From Salinicola aestuarinus (GTDB lineage: Bacteria; Pseudomonadota; Gammaproteobacteria; Pseudomonadales; Halomonadaceae), in the NCBI RefSeq assembly GCF_003206645.1, contig NZ_PZJP01000002.1, positions 81,834-145,833 on the forward strand: a stretch of 64,000 nucleotides of DNA, given 5' to 3'. The notes below the pieces were generated by a model. That model was not told where the DNA came from. It did no database searches and saw only the letters and a list, made by a program, of their open reading frames with translations. Within the stretch, counting starts at the first letter, position 1. Each line of letters starts with the position of its first letter. Below, one piece after another: positions 43,970 to 53,853 of the stretch. A program made the position numbers and the translations under genes.

Positions 43970-45880
43970 ATGCGTACGCTGAGGCTTCTATGCTGGCTGG
44001 TGCTGCTGGTCATGGCGACCCCAGTCATGGCGCAGAGCGAGCCGGCCTCGGGCTCTGCACCGGACGTACGCATGGTCGTCGACGTCTCCGGCAGCATGAA
44101 GCAGAACGATCCCCAGAATCTGCGCGCCAATGCGCTGGGGTTCGCCGCTGCGCTGCTGCCGCCGAGCGCGACCAGCTCGGTCTGGACCTTCGGCACGACG
44201 GTGGACAATCCGCTCCGCACCGGCGCGGTCGATGCCAGCTGGCGAGAGCTTGCCGACCGTCTGGCGCCGCGTCTTACCGACTACCAGCAGTTCACCGACA
44301 TCGAACGCGCGCTTCGTCAGGCCGCCGATGACGACGTCGACGCCACGAGCCCGTTGGGGGGAGGGCGCGATCGTCACCTCATCCTGCTCACCGACGGGAT
44401 GGTGGACCTGCCCGCGACCGGCGAGGCCAAGGCCCGGCAGGACGCCGCCTCGCGACAACGGATTCTGCAGGAGCTTGCCCCGCGGCTCGCTCGCGAGGGG
44501 GTGGTGGTGCACACCATCGGCCTTTCCGACAACGTCGACCGCGCCTTGCTCGAACAGACCGCGCAGCAGACCGACGGACTGGCCGCGGTGGCGCGCACCC
44601 CGGAGGCACTGTTGCGTGCCTTTCTCGACGTGCTCGACCGCATTCTGCCCGGCGACCGCGTGCCCATCGACGCACGGCAGCGCTTTGCCATCGACGATGA
44701 TATCGATCAGTTCAATGCGCTGCTGTTCCACACACCGGCGCAGTCCCCGCCGGAGCTGGTCGGTCCTGACGGCCAGCGCTATTCCCGCGACAGCCACCCC
44801 GGCAATGTCGAGTGGCTGAGCAACGATCGCTACGAGCTGATTCGCGTGCCCGAGCCGACTGCCGGCGAGTGGCGTATCGACGGTGAGATCGGCGATGACA
44901 GCCGTATCGGTATCCAGGCGGGCATCAGACTGCGCAGCAACGCGCTCCCGGCGACGCTATACCAGAATATCGCGACGCCTTTGGAAGTCTGGCTGGAAGA
45001 CGAGGGCGAGGCACTTGGCGCTGGGGCACTGCCGCAGGGCATGGTCGTCCGCGCCGAGCTGCGCGATCTGGATGGGCAGGTGCTTTCCCAGGTCACGCTC
45101 GCACCCGAATCCGGGTCAACCGCCGAGAAGGCGGCGCCAACGGGAGAGACGGGCCGTTTTCGCGGCGATCTGACAGGGACCGCTGCGCTCGGCAACGCGC
45201 GGTTGGCGGTGATCGCCGAAAGCGATCGTCTGACGCGGGAACGGGTGCAGGCAGTCAACGTGGTTGCCGCGCTGGAGGCTCGGCTGAGCGACGATAGCCG
45301 GCACATCGTTGTCAGCGCGAATCATCCCGGTCTCGATACGCGCAATACCGAACTCAGCGCCAGGCTCCCCGGACAGGCACTCGGCATCCGCCAGACCGGC
45401 GACCGCGAGTGGACCATCGATGTGCCCGAGACCGACCCCGGTGCGTCGCTGCCGATCCGGATCACCGCCGAGGCGCAGCTCGAAGGGCGACGGCTACACT
45501 TCGAGCTGCCGGTGGTTCGCTTGAACCCCGATGCGGCGGTGGGTCTGGATGGCGCCGGCGCCATCCGCGCCGTGCAGAGCGACGCGCGCGTCGAGGATGA
45601 CACCCTGGGCACGTCAGGGGAGCTGGCGTTCGGCGACGGCATGACGCCGGCGCAGATGATCGAGTATGCCCAGGCGCGGGCTCGGCAGGGGTGGTCGCTG
45701 GCCAAGCCCTATGTCGACGATTACGTTATCCCCTACGCCCAGCGGCCCGTCACCTGGCTGGTGATTGGCGTCATGCTGATGCTGGTGGTGCTCTGGCGGT
45801 CCCTGGCCACCGCCAGACGCCGTCGCCGCAGCGCGCGGCGGGCGGAGCCCTCGCTCTCCGGCTTATCGAACCGCGAGTGA
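43970..45880 (+). CDS. von Willebrand factor A domain protein, membrane-anchored
   Basis: 636 residues. Signal peptide at 1-22 (ending VMAQS); a VWA domain with an intact metal-ion site (DVSGSMKQND at ~38, then LLTDG) to ~residue 230; beta-sandwich-like extracytoplasmic regions to ~530; then one membrane helix at ~590-610 (VTWLVIGVMLMLVVLWRSL) with a short basic tail. It should sit in the inner membrane with most of its mass in the periplasm. VWA domains usually bind proteins, but no partner is known here. Confidence 0.85.
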   Translation: MRTLRLLCWLVLLVMATPVMAQSEPASGSAPDVRMVVDVSGSMKQNDPQNLRANALGFAAALLPPSATSSVWTFGTTVDNPLRTGAVDASWRELADRLAPRLTDYQQFTDIERALRQAADDDVDATSPLGGGRDRHLILLTDGMVDLPATGEAKARQDAASRQRILQELAPRLAREGVVVHTIGLSDNVDRALLEQTAQQTDGLAAVARTPEALLRAFLDVLDRILPGDRVPIDARQRFAIDDDIDQFNALLFHTPAQSPPELVGPDGQRYSRDSHPGNVEWLSNDRYELIRVPEPTAGEWRIDGEIGDDSRIGIQAGIRLRSNALPATLYQNIATPLEVWLEDEGEALGAGALPQGMVVRAELRDLDGQVLSQVTLAPESGSTAEKAAPTGETGRFRGDLTGTAALGNARLAVIAESDRLTRERVQAVNVVAALEARLSDDSRHIVVSANHPGLDTRNTELSARLPGQALGIRQTGDREWTIDVPETDPGASLPIRITAEAQLEGRRLHFELPVVRLNPDAAVGLDGAGAIRAVQSDARVEDDTLGTSGELAFGDGMTPAQMIEYAQARARQGWSLAKPYVDDYVIPYAQRPVTWLVIGVMLMLVVLWRSLATARRRRRSARRAEPSLSGLSNRE

Positions 45881-45923
45881 GGCGCCGCCGGTGCTAGTCG
45901 CTTACAACCTTAGTGGCAGCGCT

Positions 45924-45947
45924 GGAACGTCATGTTCCTGTTATAAC
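45924..45947 (+). promoter_or_regulatory. Inverted repeat and -10 box before the acyl-CoA ligase gene
   Basis: GGAAC-GTCAT-GTTCC (45,924-45,938) lies just upstream of TATAAC (45,942-45,947), a good -10 box, and would overlap the -35 region. A TetR-type regulator of fatty acid breakdown could bind, but the repeat is not the known PsrA or FadR consensus. The start codon is at 45,979. Confidence 0.4.
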
Positions 45948-45978
45948 GGACTGAATTTCATCGAATCCAGGAGATCCC

Positions 45979-47715
45979 ATGGGGCAGCGATTCAGCGAGG
46001 ACGGGAATGAAGCGAGCCCCGGTGAGGACGTTCGGGCCGCCAACGGCGTCGAATCCGGGGGGGCGCTGACCGGGCTGGAGTCGTTCGACTCGATCGACGA
46101 CATCATTGCCGACGCCTGCCGCCGCTTCGCCGACAAGCCGGCGTTTAGCTGCCTCGGGCACACACTGACCTACCGAGATATCGATCGCCTCGCCAATCAG
46201 TTCGCGGCCTGGATTCAGCACGAAACCGACCTCGAGCCGGGCGACCGTATCGCGATCCAGCTGCCCAACGTGCTGCAGTTCCCGGTCGCCGTGTTCGGCG
46301 CCCTGCGTGCGGGTCTGGTCATCGTCAACACCAACCCGCTCTATACCGAGCGGGAGATGCGGCATCAGTTCCAGGACTCCGGCGTCACGGCCGTGGTGGT
46401 GCTGGCGAACATGGCGCACAAGCTCGAGAAGGTGCTCGACCAGACCGATATTCGCCACGTCTACGTCACCGAGATGGGCGATCTTCATCCCTGGCCGCGG
46501 CGTACGGTCATCAACAGCGTCGTGCGGCATGTGAAAAAGCTCGTCCCCGCCTACTCGCTACCCCGGGCAACGTCGCTGCGCCGCGTCCTGGCGAAGGGGG
46601 ATAAGCAGCCGGTCAGCGTCGCTGCCGGACGCGGCGACGATGTGGCCGCCCTGCAGTACACCGGTGGAACGACCGGGGTCGCGAAAGGTGCGATGCTGAC
46701 CCACCGCAACCTGATCGCGAACATGCTGCAGACGCAACAGCTACTGGGCGACACCTTGATCGATGGCAGCGAGACGATCATTGCGCCACTGCCGTGCTAT
46801 CACATCTACACCTTTACGGTTAACTGCCTGTTTGCCATGACCACGGGCCAGCACAACGTGCTAATTCCCAATCCCCGTGACATCGCCGGTTTCATCAAGA
46901 CGCTGTCACGGACGCCGTTCTCAGTCTTTGTCGGTCTCAACACGCTGTTCAATGCGCTGTGCCAGCGCGACGATTTCAAGGGGATCGATTTTTCCCAGCT
47001 CAAACTGACCATCTCCGGCGGGATGGCACTCACCCCGACCGCGGCCAAACGCTGGCAGGAGACCACCGGCTGCGGCATCGTCGAGGGCTACGGCCTGACC
47101 GAGACGTCGCCGATTGCGCTGGTGAATCCGCCACGTGCGCCGCGAATCGGAACCATCGGTCGTCCGGTAGCGGGTACCGAGGTCCGCGTGGTGGACGATG
47201 CTGGGGCGTCGGTGCCCGCGGGTGAGAGCGGTGAGCTTTGCATTCGTGGCCCGCAGGTGATGAAGGGCTACTGGAACCGGCCGGCAGATACCGCCGCCAT
47301 GCTGGACGACGACGGCTGGCTTCGCACCGGCGACATGGCACGAATCGAGCCCGACGGTTACGTCAAGATCGTTGACCGCAAGAAGGACATGATTCTGGTA
47401 TCGGGGTTCAACGTTTACCCCAACGAGATCGAAGAGGTGGTGGCGGGACACCCGGACGTGCTCGAAGCGGCAGCCGTTGGCATCCCCGACAACGAAGCGG
47501 GGGAGGCGATCAAGCTGTTCGTCGTCGCGCGCAATGACGGGCTTGATCCCCAGGCGCTGCGCCAGTGGTGCAAGAAGGAACTCACCGGCTATAAAGTGCC
47601 GAAGTACGTCGAACTTCGCGATGAGCTACCCAAGAGCAACGTCGGCAAGGTGCTGCGTCGGGAGCTGCGCGATGAGAAGTCTGCCACTGCCGAGGCGTCG
47701 CCGAACGTGAGTTGA
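45979..47715 (+). CDS. fadD: Long-chain fatty acid--CoA ligase (FadD type)
   Basis: Activates fatty acids with ATP and CoA as they enter the cell, feeding beta-oxidation or lipid synthesis. 578 residues. The AMP-binding signature is YTGGTTGVAKGAMLTHRN, with GYGLTETSP and RTGDMARIEPDGYVKIVDRKKDMI further on, and PKSNVGKVLRREL at the C terminus carrying the catalytic lysine. E. coli FadD is 561 residues. CAGGAG stands before ATG 45979. It is a single-gene unit; a possible operator precedes it. Confidence 0.92.
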   Translation: MGQRFSEDGNEASPGEDVRAANGVESGGALTGLESFDSIDDIIADACRRFADKPAFSCLGHTLTYRDIDRLANQFAAWIQHETDLEPGDRIAIQLPNVLQFPVAVFGALRAGLVIVNTNPLYTEREMRHQFQDSGVTAVVVLANMAHKLEKVLDQTDIRHVYVTEMGDLHPWPRRTVINSVVRHVKKLVPAYSLPRATSLRRVLAKGDKQPVSVAAGRGDDVAALQYTGGTTGVAKGAMLTHRNLIANMLQTQQLLGDTLIDGSETIIAPLPCYHIYTFTVNCLFAMTTGQHNVLIPNPRDIAGFIKTLSRTPFSVFVGLNTLFNALCQRDDFKGIDFSQLKLTISGGMALTPTAAKRWQETTGCGIVEGYGLTETSPIALVNPPRAPRIGTIGRPVAGTEVRVVDDAGASVPAGESGELCIRGPQVMKGYWNRPADTAAMLDDDGWLRTGDMARIEPDGYVKIVDRKKDMILVSGFNVYPNEIEEVVAGHPDVLEAAAVGIPDNEAGEAIKLFVVARNDGLDPQALRQWCKKELTGYKVPKYVELRDELPKSNVGKVLRRELRDEKSATAEASPNVS

Positions 47716-47873
47716 GCGCGCGTCAGGGCTACAATGGTCGGTTCGTCATGATCACGCCACCGTGTCAGGAAATCGCGGCAGGAATCCCCCGACGAGCGGA
47801 GACGCCATTCGCTCGTCGAGGCATCACTGCCGTGCTTTTCTAGCCGACTTCTCCGCCGACGCCGAGGGACTCT

Positions 47874-50800
47874 TTGAGCGCCACCGCCTCCCCAGCTTCT
47901 CAGCAAGCCCAGTCACTGAAAGCCCTGAACGATCTTGAGCGTCAGCTCGAGACGTGCCTTCTTCGCGACGCCGCCGAGCAGCGTCGGCGGCTGTCGCGTC
48001 TCGCGCGGCGGGCCAAGGAGGGCAAGCCCATCGATCGCTCGCTGGCCGAGATCGACAAGCGTCTGACCGCCTCGCGCCAGGCGGTCGAGCGCCGCCGTCA
48101 GCAGCCGCTGACGCTCAACTACCCCGAGTCGTTGCCCGTCGCCGCCAGGCGCGAGACGTTGCTGGAGGCGCTCGGCGAGCATCAGGTGGTGGTCGTGGCC
48201 GGCGAGACCGGGTCGGGTAAGACGACGCAGCTCCCCAAACTGTGTCTGGAGCTCGGGCTCGGCCGGCGCGGGATGATCGGTCACACGCAGCCGCGTCGAC
48301 TCGCGGCGCGTTCGGTGGCGGCGCGGGTGGCCGAGGAACTCGAGGTCGAACTCGGCGAGCAGGTCGGCTATCAGGTGCGCTTCACCGACCAGACCGGGGA
48401 CAACACGCTGGTCAAGCTGATGACCGACGGTATCCTGCTGGCGGAAACCCAGCACGACCCGGACCTCTGGCGTTACGAGGCGATCATCATCGACGAGGCT
48501 CACGAACGCAGCCTCAACATAGATTTTCTGCTCGGCTATCTCAAACGGCTGACGGCGCGCCGCCCGGATCTCAAGGTCATCATCACCTCGGCAACCATCG
48601 ACGTTGAGCGCTTCTCGCAGCACTTCGCTATCGAGAAGGATGGCGAACGCCGTCCGGCACCGGTGGTCGAGGTCTCCGGGCGAGCCTATCCGGTCGAAGT
48701 CCGCTACCGCCCGCTGGTCCGCGAATCACGCGAGGAAGAGGATCTCACGCTGCAGGAGGGGATCGTTGCCGCGGTAGAGGAGATCGAGCAGGTCGAGCGC
48801 GAGAATCGCTGGTATGGCGGCCCGCGGGACATTCTGGTGTTTCTGCCCGGCGAGCGAGAGATTCGCGAAACCGCTGACGTGTTGCGGCGGGCCGACCTCA
48901 AGAGCACCGAAATACTGCCGCTTTATGCCCGGCTCTCCAACGCCGAGCAGAACCGCGTTTTCCAGTCTCACGCGGGGCGGCGCATCGTGCTGTCGACCAA
49001 CGTCGCCGAGACCTCGCTGACGGTGCCGGGTATCCGCTACGTGATCGACCCGGGACTGGTGCGCATGAGCCGCTACAGCTTTCGTGCCAAGGTGCAGCGG
49101 CTGCCGATCGAGCCGGTGAGCCAGGCGAGCGCCGAACAGCGTAAAGGGCGCTGCGGGCGCGTCGCCGAAGGCGTCTGCATCCGCCTCTACGGCGAGGAAG
49201 ATTTTCTCGCTCGGCCCGAGTTCACCGAGCCGGAGATTCAGCGCACGAATCTGGCCTCGGTCATTCTGTCGATGCTGTCGCTCAAGCTCGGTGACGTGCT
49301 CGACTTTCCGTTCGTCGATGCGCCGGACCCGCGTTTCGTCAAGGATGGCTACCGCCTGCTGTTCGAGCTCGGCGCGGTCAACGCCAATGAACACATCAGC
49401 GAAACGGGGCGGCGTCTGGCGCGGCTGCCGATCGATCCTCGGCTGGCACGCATGGTGCTGGCCGGTGAGCAGTTCGGCTGCGTCCGCGAGGCGCTGATCG
49501 TGGTCAGCGCGCTGTCGATTCAGGACCCACGCGAGCGTCCCGCCGAGAAGCGCCAGGCTGCCGATCAGAAGCACCGCGAATGGGACGACCCTCACTCCGA
49601 CTTCGTCGCCTGGCTCAATCTCTGGCAGGGCTTCGAGCGCGCGCGGGATACCCACTCGAGCAGTCAGCTCAGACGCTGGTGCCGCGATCGCTACCTCAAC
49701 TATGTGCGCCTGCGCGAGTGGCACGACACCTATCGCCAGCTGCGCAAGCTGTGTCAGGAGATGCAGCTCGAATTCACCAGTGCCATGCGGCCCCCGACGG
49801 ACGAGGAGAGCGCGCCGACGGTGGACGCCGAGCGCCTGCACCAGGCGCTGCTGTCGGGCCTGCTGTCGAATCTGGGTCAGCTGCAGCCGGAGAGCCGCGA
49901 GTTTCTCGGCGCGCGCAATCGTCGCTTTTTGATCCACCCGTCGTCGGGTCTGTCGAAGAAGCCGCCGAAGTGGGTGATGGCCGGCGAGCTGGTCGAGACC
50001 AGTCGTCTCTATGGCCGCGACTGCGCCCGGATCAAGCCGGAGTGGATCGAGCCGCAGGCCAAGCACCTGATCAAGAAGAGTTACAGCGATCCCCACTGGG
50101 AGCGCAAGCGCGCGCAGGTGATCGCCCTCGAGCAGGTCACCCTGTTCGGCCTGCCGATCGTCACCGGACGGCGTGTCGACTACTCGAAGATCGCCCCGCA
50201 GGAGTCCCGTGAACTCTTCATTCGCCGCGCGCTGGTCGAGGGGGACTATCAGACGACGGCCGATTTTTTCGCCCACAACCAGCAGATGCTGGCCTCGGTC
50301 GAGGATCTCGAGGATCGCGCGCGCAAGCGCGACATTCTGGTCGACGACGATACGCTCTTTGCCTTCTACGACGAGCGGCTGCCGGCGGAGATTGCCAGCG
50401 GCAAGAGCTTTGAGAAGTGGCGTCACCAGATCGAGCTTGAGAACCCGGACCGACTCAAACTCGACCGCGAAACGCTGATGGCGCGTCAGGCCGATGATGT
50501 CAGCGTCGAGCAGTACCCTGACGAGCTGGTGTTCAACGGCGTGCGCTACCCGTTGAGCTATCACTTTGCGCCGGGCGCGAGCGACGATGGCGTGACGCTG
50601 ACGGTGCCCGCGGTAATGCTCGCCCAGCTCTCGCCGGGACGGCTCTCGTGGTTGGTGCCAGGGCTGCTCAGGGAGAAGTCCATCGCGTTGCTCAAGGCGC
50701 TACCGAAGCCGGTGCGCCGCCAGGTCGTGCCGATTCCTGACTGGGTGGATGCCGCGCTGGCGACCCTGACGCCGGACGAGCGGTCCGTGGAAGAGGCGCT

Positions 50801-51881
50801 CGGGGAGTTTCTCCGCCGCAAGACGGGGATTCGCCTCGAGGCCACCGACTGGCGCCTCGAACAGTTGGAGCCCCACCTGCACATGAATCTGCGGGTGGTG
50901 GACCATGAGGGCGAGACGCTGGGAGAGGGGCGCGACCTGGAGACGCTGCGCGAGCGATTCGTGGAGGCTGCGGCCGCGGGTGCCCGCGCCATGGCCGAGG
51001 AGCAGACGACGACCGCCCAGAGCCTCGACGACCTGCCGGAGACGTCGCTGCCGGATTCCAGCACGACCCAGCAGGCGGGTATTCAGGTCGAGGTGTTCCC
51101 TGCGCTGGTGCTGGAAGAGGACGGCATGCGGGTGGCCTGGTTCGACCATGCCGAACGCGCCGCCCAGGCTCACCGTGAAGGGCTGGTGCGACTCGCTCGC
51201 CGGCGTCTCGCCAGTGTCGTGACCACCATCGAGCGGGAGCTGCCGCAGCTGAAAGCGTGCGCGCTGCTGTTCGCCAAGGTAGGCACCCGGGACCAGCTCG
51301 CTCGCGACGTCGTCGATACGTGTCTCGCGCAGACCATCGCCGCGGACCCGATGCCGCGCTCGCGGGAGGCCTTCGACGCACGGGTCGCGGCCTGGCGCGG
51401 CGACCTCGTTCCCCACGCCGAAGCGCTGCTCGAAGCACTACAGCCCGCGTTACAGGGGCACCTCGCGGTGACCAAGGCGCTCAAGGGTAATGTCGGGTTC
51501 GCAGTGGCGCTCAGCTACAGCGATCTCAAGGCCCAGATGCAGCGGCTGGTGTATCCCGGCTTCGTGCGGGAAGCCGGTGACTGGTTGGCGCAGTATCCGC
51601 GTTACCTGCAGGCCGCCGAAATTCGCCTCGAGAAATTGCCACGGGAGCCTCGCCGCGACCAGCTTGCCATGCAGCAGGTTCAGGCGTGGGAGGCGAGACT
51701 GGATGCGCGGCGTCAGGCGACGGAGCGTGAAGGGATTCCCGAGCGCGCGTTGATCGAGTTCGGCTGGTGGCTTCAGGAATGGCGCGTGTCACTGTTCGCC
51801 CAGCAGCTGGGCACCCTGGAGACGGTGTCGGAGAAGCGCCTTGCCAAGCGCTGGCTGGAAATTACCGGGCAGAAGGTCTGA
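47874..51881 (+). CDS. hrpA: ATP-dependent RNA helicase HrpA (DEAH box)
   Basis: Unwinds RNA; in E. coli it helps process daa fimbrial mRNA and rescues stalled ribosomes. 1,335 residues against 1,300 in E. coli. Motifs: GETGSGKTTQ (Walker A, ~residue 110), DEAHERS, ITSATID, STNVAETSLT and QRKGRCGR. A HA2/OB-fold part and the long HrpA-specific C terminus follow. TTG at 47874 is taken as start since GAGGG lies five bases upstream; no ATG is available before the conserved region. Confidence 0.93.
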   Translation: MSATASPASQQAQSLKALNDLERQLETCLLRDAAEQRRRLSRLARRAKEGKPIDRSLAEIDKRLTASRQAVERRRQQPLTLNYPESLPVAARRETLLEALGEHQVVVVAGETGSGKTTQLPKLCLELGLGRRGMIGHTQPRRLAARSVAARVAEELEVELGEQVGYQVRFTDQTGDNTLVKLMTDGILLAETQHDPDLWRYEAIIIDEAHERSLNIDFLLGYLKRLTARRPDLKVIITSATIDVERFSQHFAIEKDGERRPAPVVEVSGRAYPVEVRYRPLVRESREEEDLTLQEGIVAAVEEIEQVERENRWYGGPRDILVFLPGEREIRETADVLRRADLKSTEILPLYARLSNAEQNRVFQSHAGRRIVLSTNVAETSLTVPGIRYVIDPGLVRMSRYSFRAKVQRLPIEPVSQASAEQRKGRCGRVAEGVCIRLYGEEDFLARPEFTEPEIQRTNLASVILSMLSLKLGDVLDFPFVDAPDPRFVKDGYRLLFELGAVNANEHISETGRRLARLPIDPRLARMVLAGEQFGCVREALIVVSALSIQDPRERPAEKRQAADQKHREWDDPHSDFVAWLNLWQGFERARDTHSSSQLRRWCRDRYLNYVRLREWHDTYRQLRKLCQEMQLEFTSAMRPPTDEESAPTVDAERLHQALLSGLLSNLGQLQPESREFLGARNRRFLIHPSSGLSKKPPKWVMAGELVETSRLYGRDCARIKPEWIEPQAKHLIKKSYSDPHWERKRAQVIALEQVTLFGLPIVTGRRVDYSKIAPQESRELFIRRALVEGDYQTTADFFAHNQQMLASVEDLEDRARKRDILVDDDTLFAFYDERLPAEIASGKSFEKWRHQIELENPDRLKLDRETLMARQADDVSVEQYPDELVFNGVRYPLSYHFAPGASDDGVTLTVPAVMLAQLSPGRLSWLVPGLLREKSIALLKALPKPVRRQVVPIPDWVDAALATLTPDERSVEEALGEFLRRKTGIRLEATDWRLEQLEPHLHMNLRVVDHEGETLGEGRDLETLRERFVEAAAAGARAMAEEQTTTAQSLDDLPETSLPDSSTTQQAGIQVEVFPALVLEEDGMRVAWFDHAERAAQAHREGLVRLARRRLASVVTTIERELPQLKACALLFAKVGTRDQLARDVVDTCLAQTIAADPMPRSREAFDARVAAWRGDLVPHAEALLEALQPALQGHLAVTKALKGNVGFAVALSYSDLKAQMQRLVYPGFVREAGDWLAQYPRYLQAAEIRLEKLPREPRRDQLAMQQVQAWEARLDARRQATEREGIPERALIEFGWWLQEWRVSLFAQQLGTLETVSEKRLAKRWLEITGQKV

Positions 51882-51972
51882 GCCAGAGTCTCGAAAGTCA
51901 TTGCGCATCCGATCGGGTGCGTGGGTCGTAATGGACGTAAGGGCGGCGGTGACCGCTTACAAGGAGTTGTGC

Positions 51973-53103
51973 ATGACGCAGGCCGTCATTACCGGAACCG
52001 GGCTCTATACGCCGCCGGACGCCATCGACAACGCGGCGCTGGTCGCGAGTTTCAACACCTGGGTCGACGCCGAGAACGCGCGTCACGCCGCGGCGATCGA
52101 CGACGGTCAGCGTGAGCCGCTGGCCTATTCGAGTGAGGCCTTCATCGTCAAGGCTTCTGGCATCGAGAGCCGCTACGTGCTGAACGCATCGGGTATTCTC
52201 GACCCCGAGCGCATGCGCCCTGATCTTCCCGAGCGGGACAACGAGGCGCCTTCGGTTCAGGCCGAGATGGGGCGAGCGGCCGCCGAGGAGGCGTTGGCCG
52301 CGGCCGGCATCGATGCCCGCGATATCGATCTCGTCATCGTGGCATGCTCGAACCTGCAGCGGCCCTATCCGTCGGTCGCGGTCGAGCTACAAGCGCTGCT
52401 GGGGGCTGGCGGCTACGCCTTCGACATGAACGTCGCCTGCTCCAGCGCCACCTTCGCGATCGACATGGCGACCAATGCGATTCGCGCGGGCAGCCTGGAA
52501 AGGGTGCTCGTCGTGAGTCCGGAGATCTGTTCGGCGCATCTCAATTTCCGCGATCGCGACAGTCACTTCATATTCGGTGACGCCTGCACGGCCGTCGTGC
52601 TCGAGGCCGATCATCTGGCGCGGGAGCGAGAGCACTTCACGGTGCTGGGCACGCGCCTGACGACGCGTTTCTCCAATGCGATCCGCAACAATTTCGGTTT
52701 TCTCAACCGGCTGGCCGATAGCGAGGCTGACGCCGGGGACAAGCTCTTCGTGCAGGAGGGGCGTAAGGTATTCAAAGAGGTCTGCCCGCTGGTCGCGGAT
52801 CTGATTCTCGATCATCTCGAGAGTCAGTCGCTGACCGGCGAATCCATCACCCGACTCTGGCTGCATCAGGCCAATCGCCACATGAATGATCTCATCGCGA
52901 GACGGGTGCTCGGCCGCGAGCCGACAGTCGGCGAAGCACCGGTCATTCTGGACCGCTATGCCAATACCAGCTCGGCGGGTTCGATCATCGCGTTGCACCT
53001 GCATCGTCACGATCTCGCCGAAGGCGATGTCGGGGTGGTGTGTTCGTTCGGCGCGGGCTACAGTGCGGGCAGTGTGATTCTGCGTAAAGGGAATGCGTGT
53101 TAA
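51973..53103 (+). CDS. 3-oxoacyl-ACP synthase III-like enzyme (KAS III, FabH type)
   Basis: Condenses an acyl-CoA with malonyl-ACP to start or extend a fatty acid chain. 376 residues, longer than E. coli FabH (317). The catalytic triad is Cys156 (NVACSSATF), His298 (WLHQANRH) and Asn331 (RYANTSSAG). AAGGAG precedes ATG 51973; the frame is open upstream to 51841 but without a site. Extra-long KAS III paralogues are common in marine gammaproteobacteria and may use longer primers. It overlaps mlaA (TAATG), linking it to the envelope-lipid group. Confidence 0.87.
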   Translation: MTQAVITGTGLYTPPDAIDNAALVASFNTWVDAENARHAAAIDDGQREPLAYSSEAFIVKASGIESRYVLNASGILDPERMRPDLPERDNEAPSVQAEMGRAAAEEALAAAGIDARDIDLVIVACSNLQRPYPSVAVELQALLGAGGYAFDMNVACSSATFAIDMATNAIRAGSLERVLVVSPEICSAHLNFRDRDSHFIFGDACTAVVLEADHLAREREHFTVLGTRLTTRFSNAIRNNFGFLNRLADSEADAGDKLFVQEGRKVFKEVCPLVADLILDHLESQSLTGESITRLWLHQANRHMNDLIARRVLGREPTVGEAPVILDRYANTSSAGSIIALHLHRHDLAEGDVGVVCSFGAGYSAGSVILRKGNAC

Positions 53104-53849
53104 TGAAATCGATCCATTGGCTAGGCGGCGCCTGTGTCGCGGTAGCCCTAAGCGGCTGCGCTTCTACGGGGCAGGACACCAACCCGCAGGACCCATGGGA
53201 AGGGTTCAACCGGGGTGTCTATCAGTTCAACGACACGCTCGACCGCTATGCCTTGAAACCCGTGGCCCGGGGCTACGACACCGTGACGCCGGAGCCGGTG
53301 CAGGATGGCGTGGGCAACTTCTTCTCCAATCTGGGGGAGATTCGCACGGCACTCAACAGCGTTCTGCAGTGGCAGTGGAGCAACGCCGGCGTCGCGTCGG
53401 GCCGCTTCCTCATCAATTCGACGCTGGGGATCGGCGGGCTGCTCGATCCGGCGTCCCGGATGGGGCTCGACGTCAACGACGAGGATTTCGGTCAGACGCT
53501 GGCCGTCTGGGGTGTCGATTCCGGCCCGTACCTCGTGCTTCCCATTTTGGGCCCGAGTACGGTGCGTGATGCGAGCGGCCTGCCGGTTGACTCCTACACC
53601 TATCCCATCACTTACGTCGAAGACGACGCCTGGCGCTACGGCTTGACCTTCCTGCGTTTCGTCGACCTGCGGGCTGACCTTCTCGAGCAGGAAGAGCTGA
53701 TTCAGGGAGACCGCTACAGCTTCATCCGCGATACCTATCTCCAGCGTCGCCAGTTCGAGGTCACCAATGGGCAAGCGGGTGAGGATCCGTTCGCCAGCGG
53801 TGGCTTCGGTGATGATTTCGAGTACAGCGAAGACGACTTCGCCGAGTAG
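53103..53849 (+). CDS. mlaA: MlaA (VacJ) outer-membrane lipoprotein
   Basis: Ring-shaped lipoprotein that removes phospholipids from the outer leaflet and hands them to MlaC. 248 residues: lipobox LSGC with Cys at ~residue 20, then DPWEGFNRGVYQFNDTLD and the hallmark GLLDPASRMGL and LPILGPSTVRD. ATG 53103 overlaps the upstream stop; a GTG at 53097 is also possible. The rest of the mla genes is not here, which is usual. A disordered acidic C-terminal tail is present. Confidence 0.93.
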   Translation: MKSIHWLGGACVAVALSGCASTGQDTNPQDPWEGFNRGVYQFNDTLDRYALKPVARGYDTVTPEPVQDGVGNFFSNLGEIRTALNSVLQWQWSNAGVASGRFLINSTLGIGGLLDPASRMGLDVNDEDFGQTLAVWGVDSGPYLVLPILGPSTVRDASGLPVDSYTYPITYVEDDAWRYGLTFLRFVDLRADLLEQEELIQGDRYSFIRDTYLQRRQFEVTNGQAGEDPFASGGFGDDFEYSEDDFAE

Positions 53850-53853
53850 ACCC

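Noticed and set aside
48726..50564. 612-codon open frame on the minus strand over hrpA
   Set aside because: Antisense shadow with no recognisable motif.
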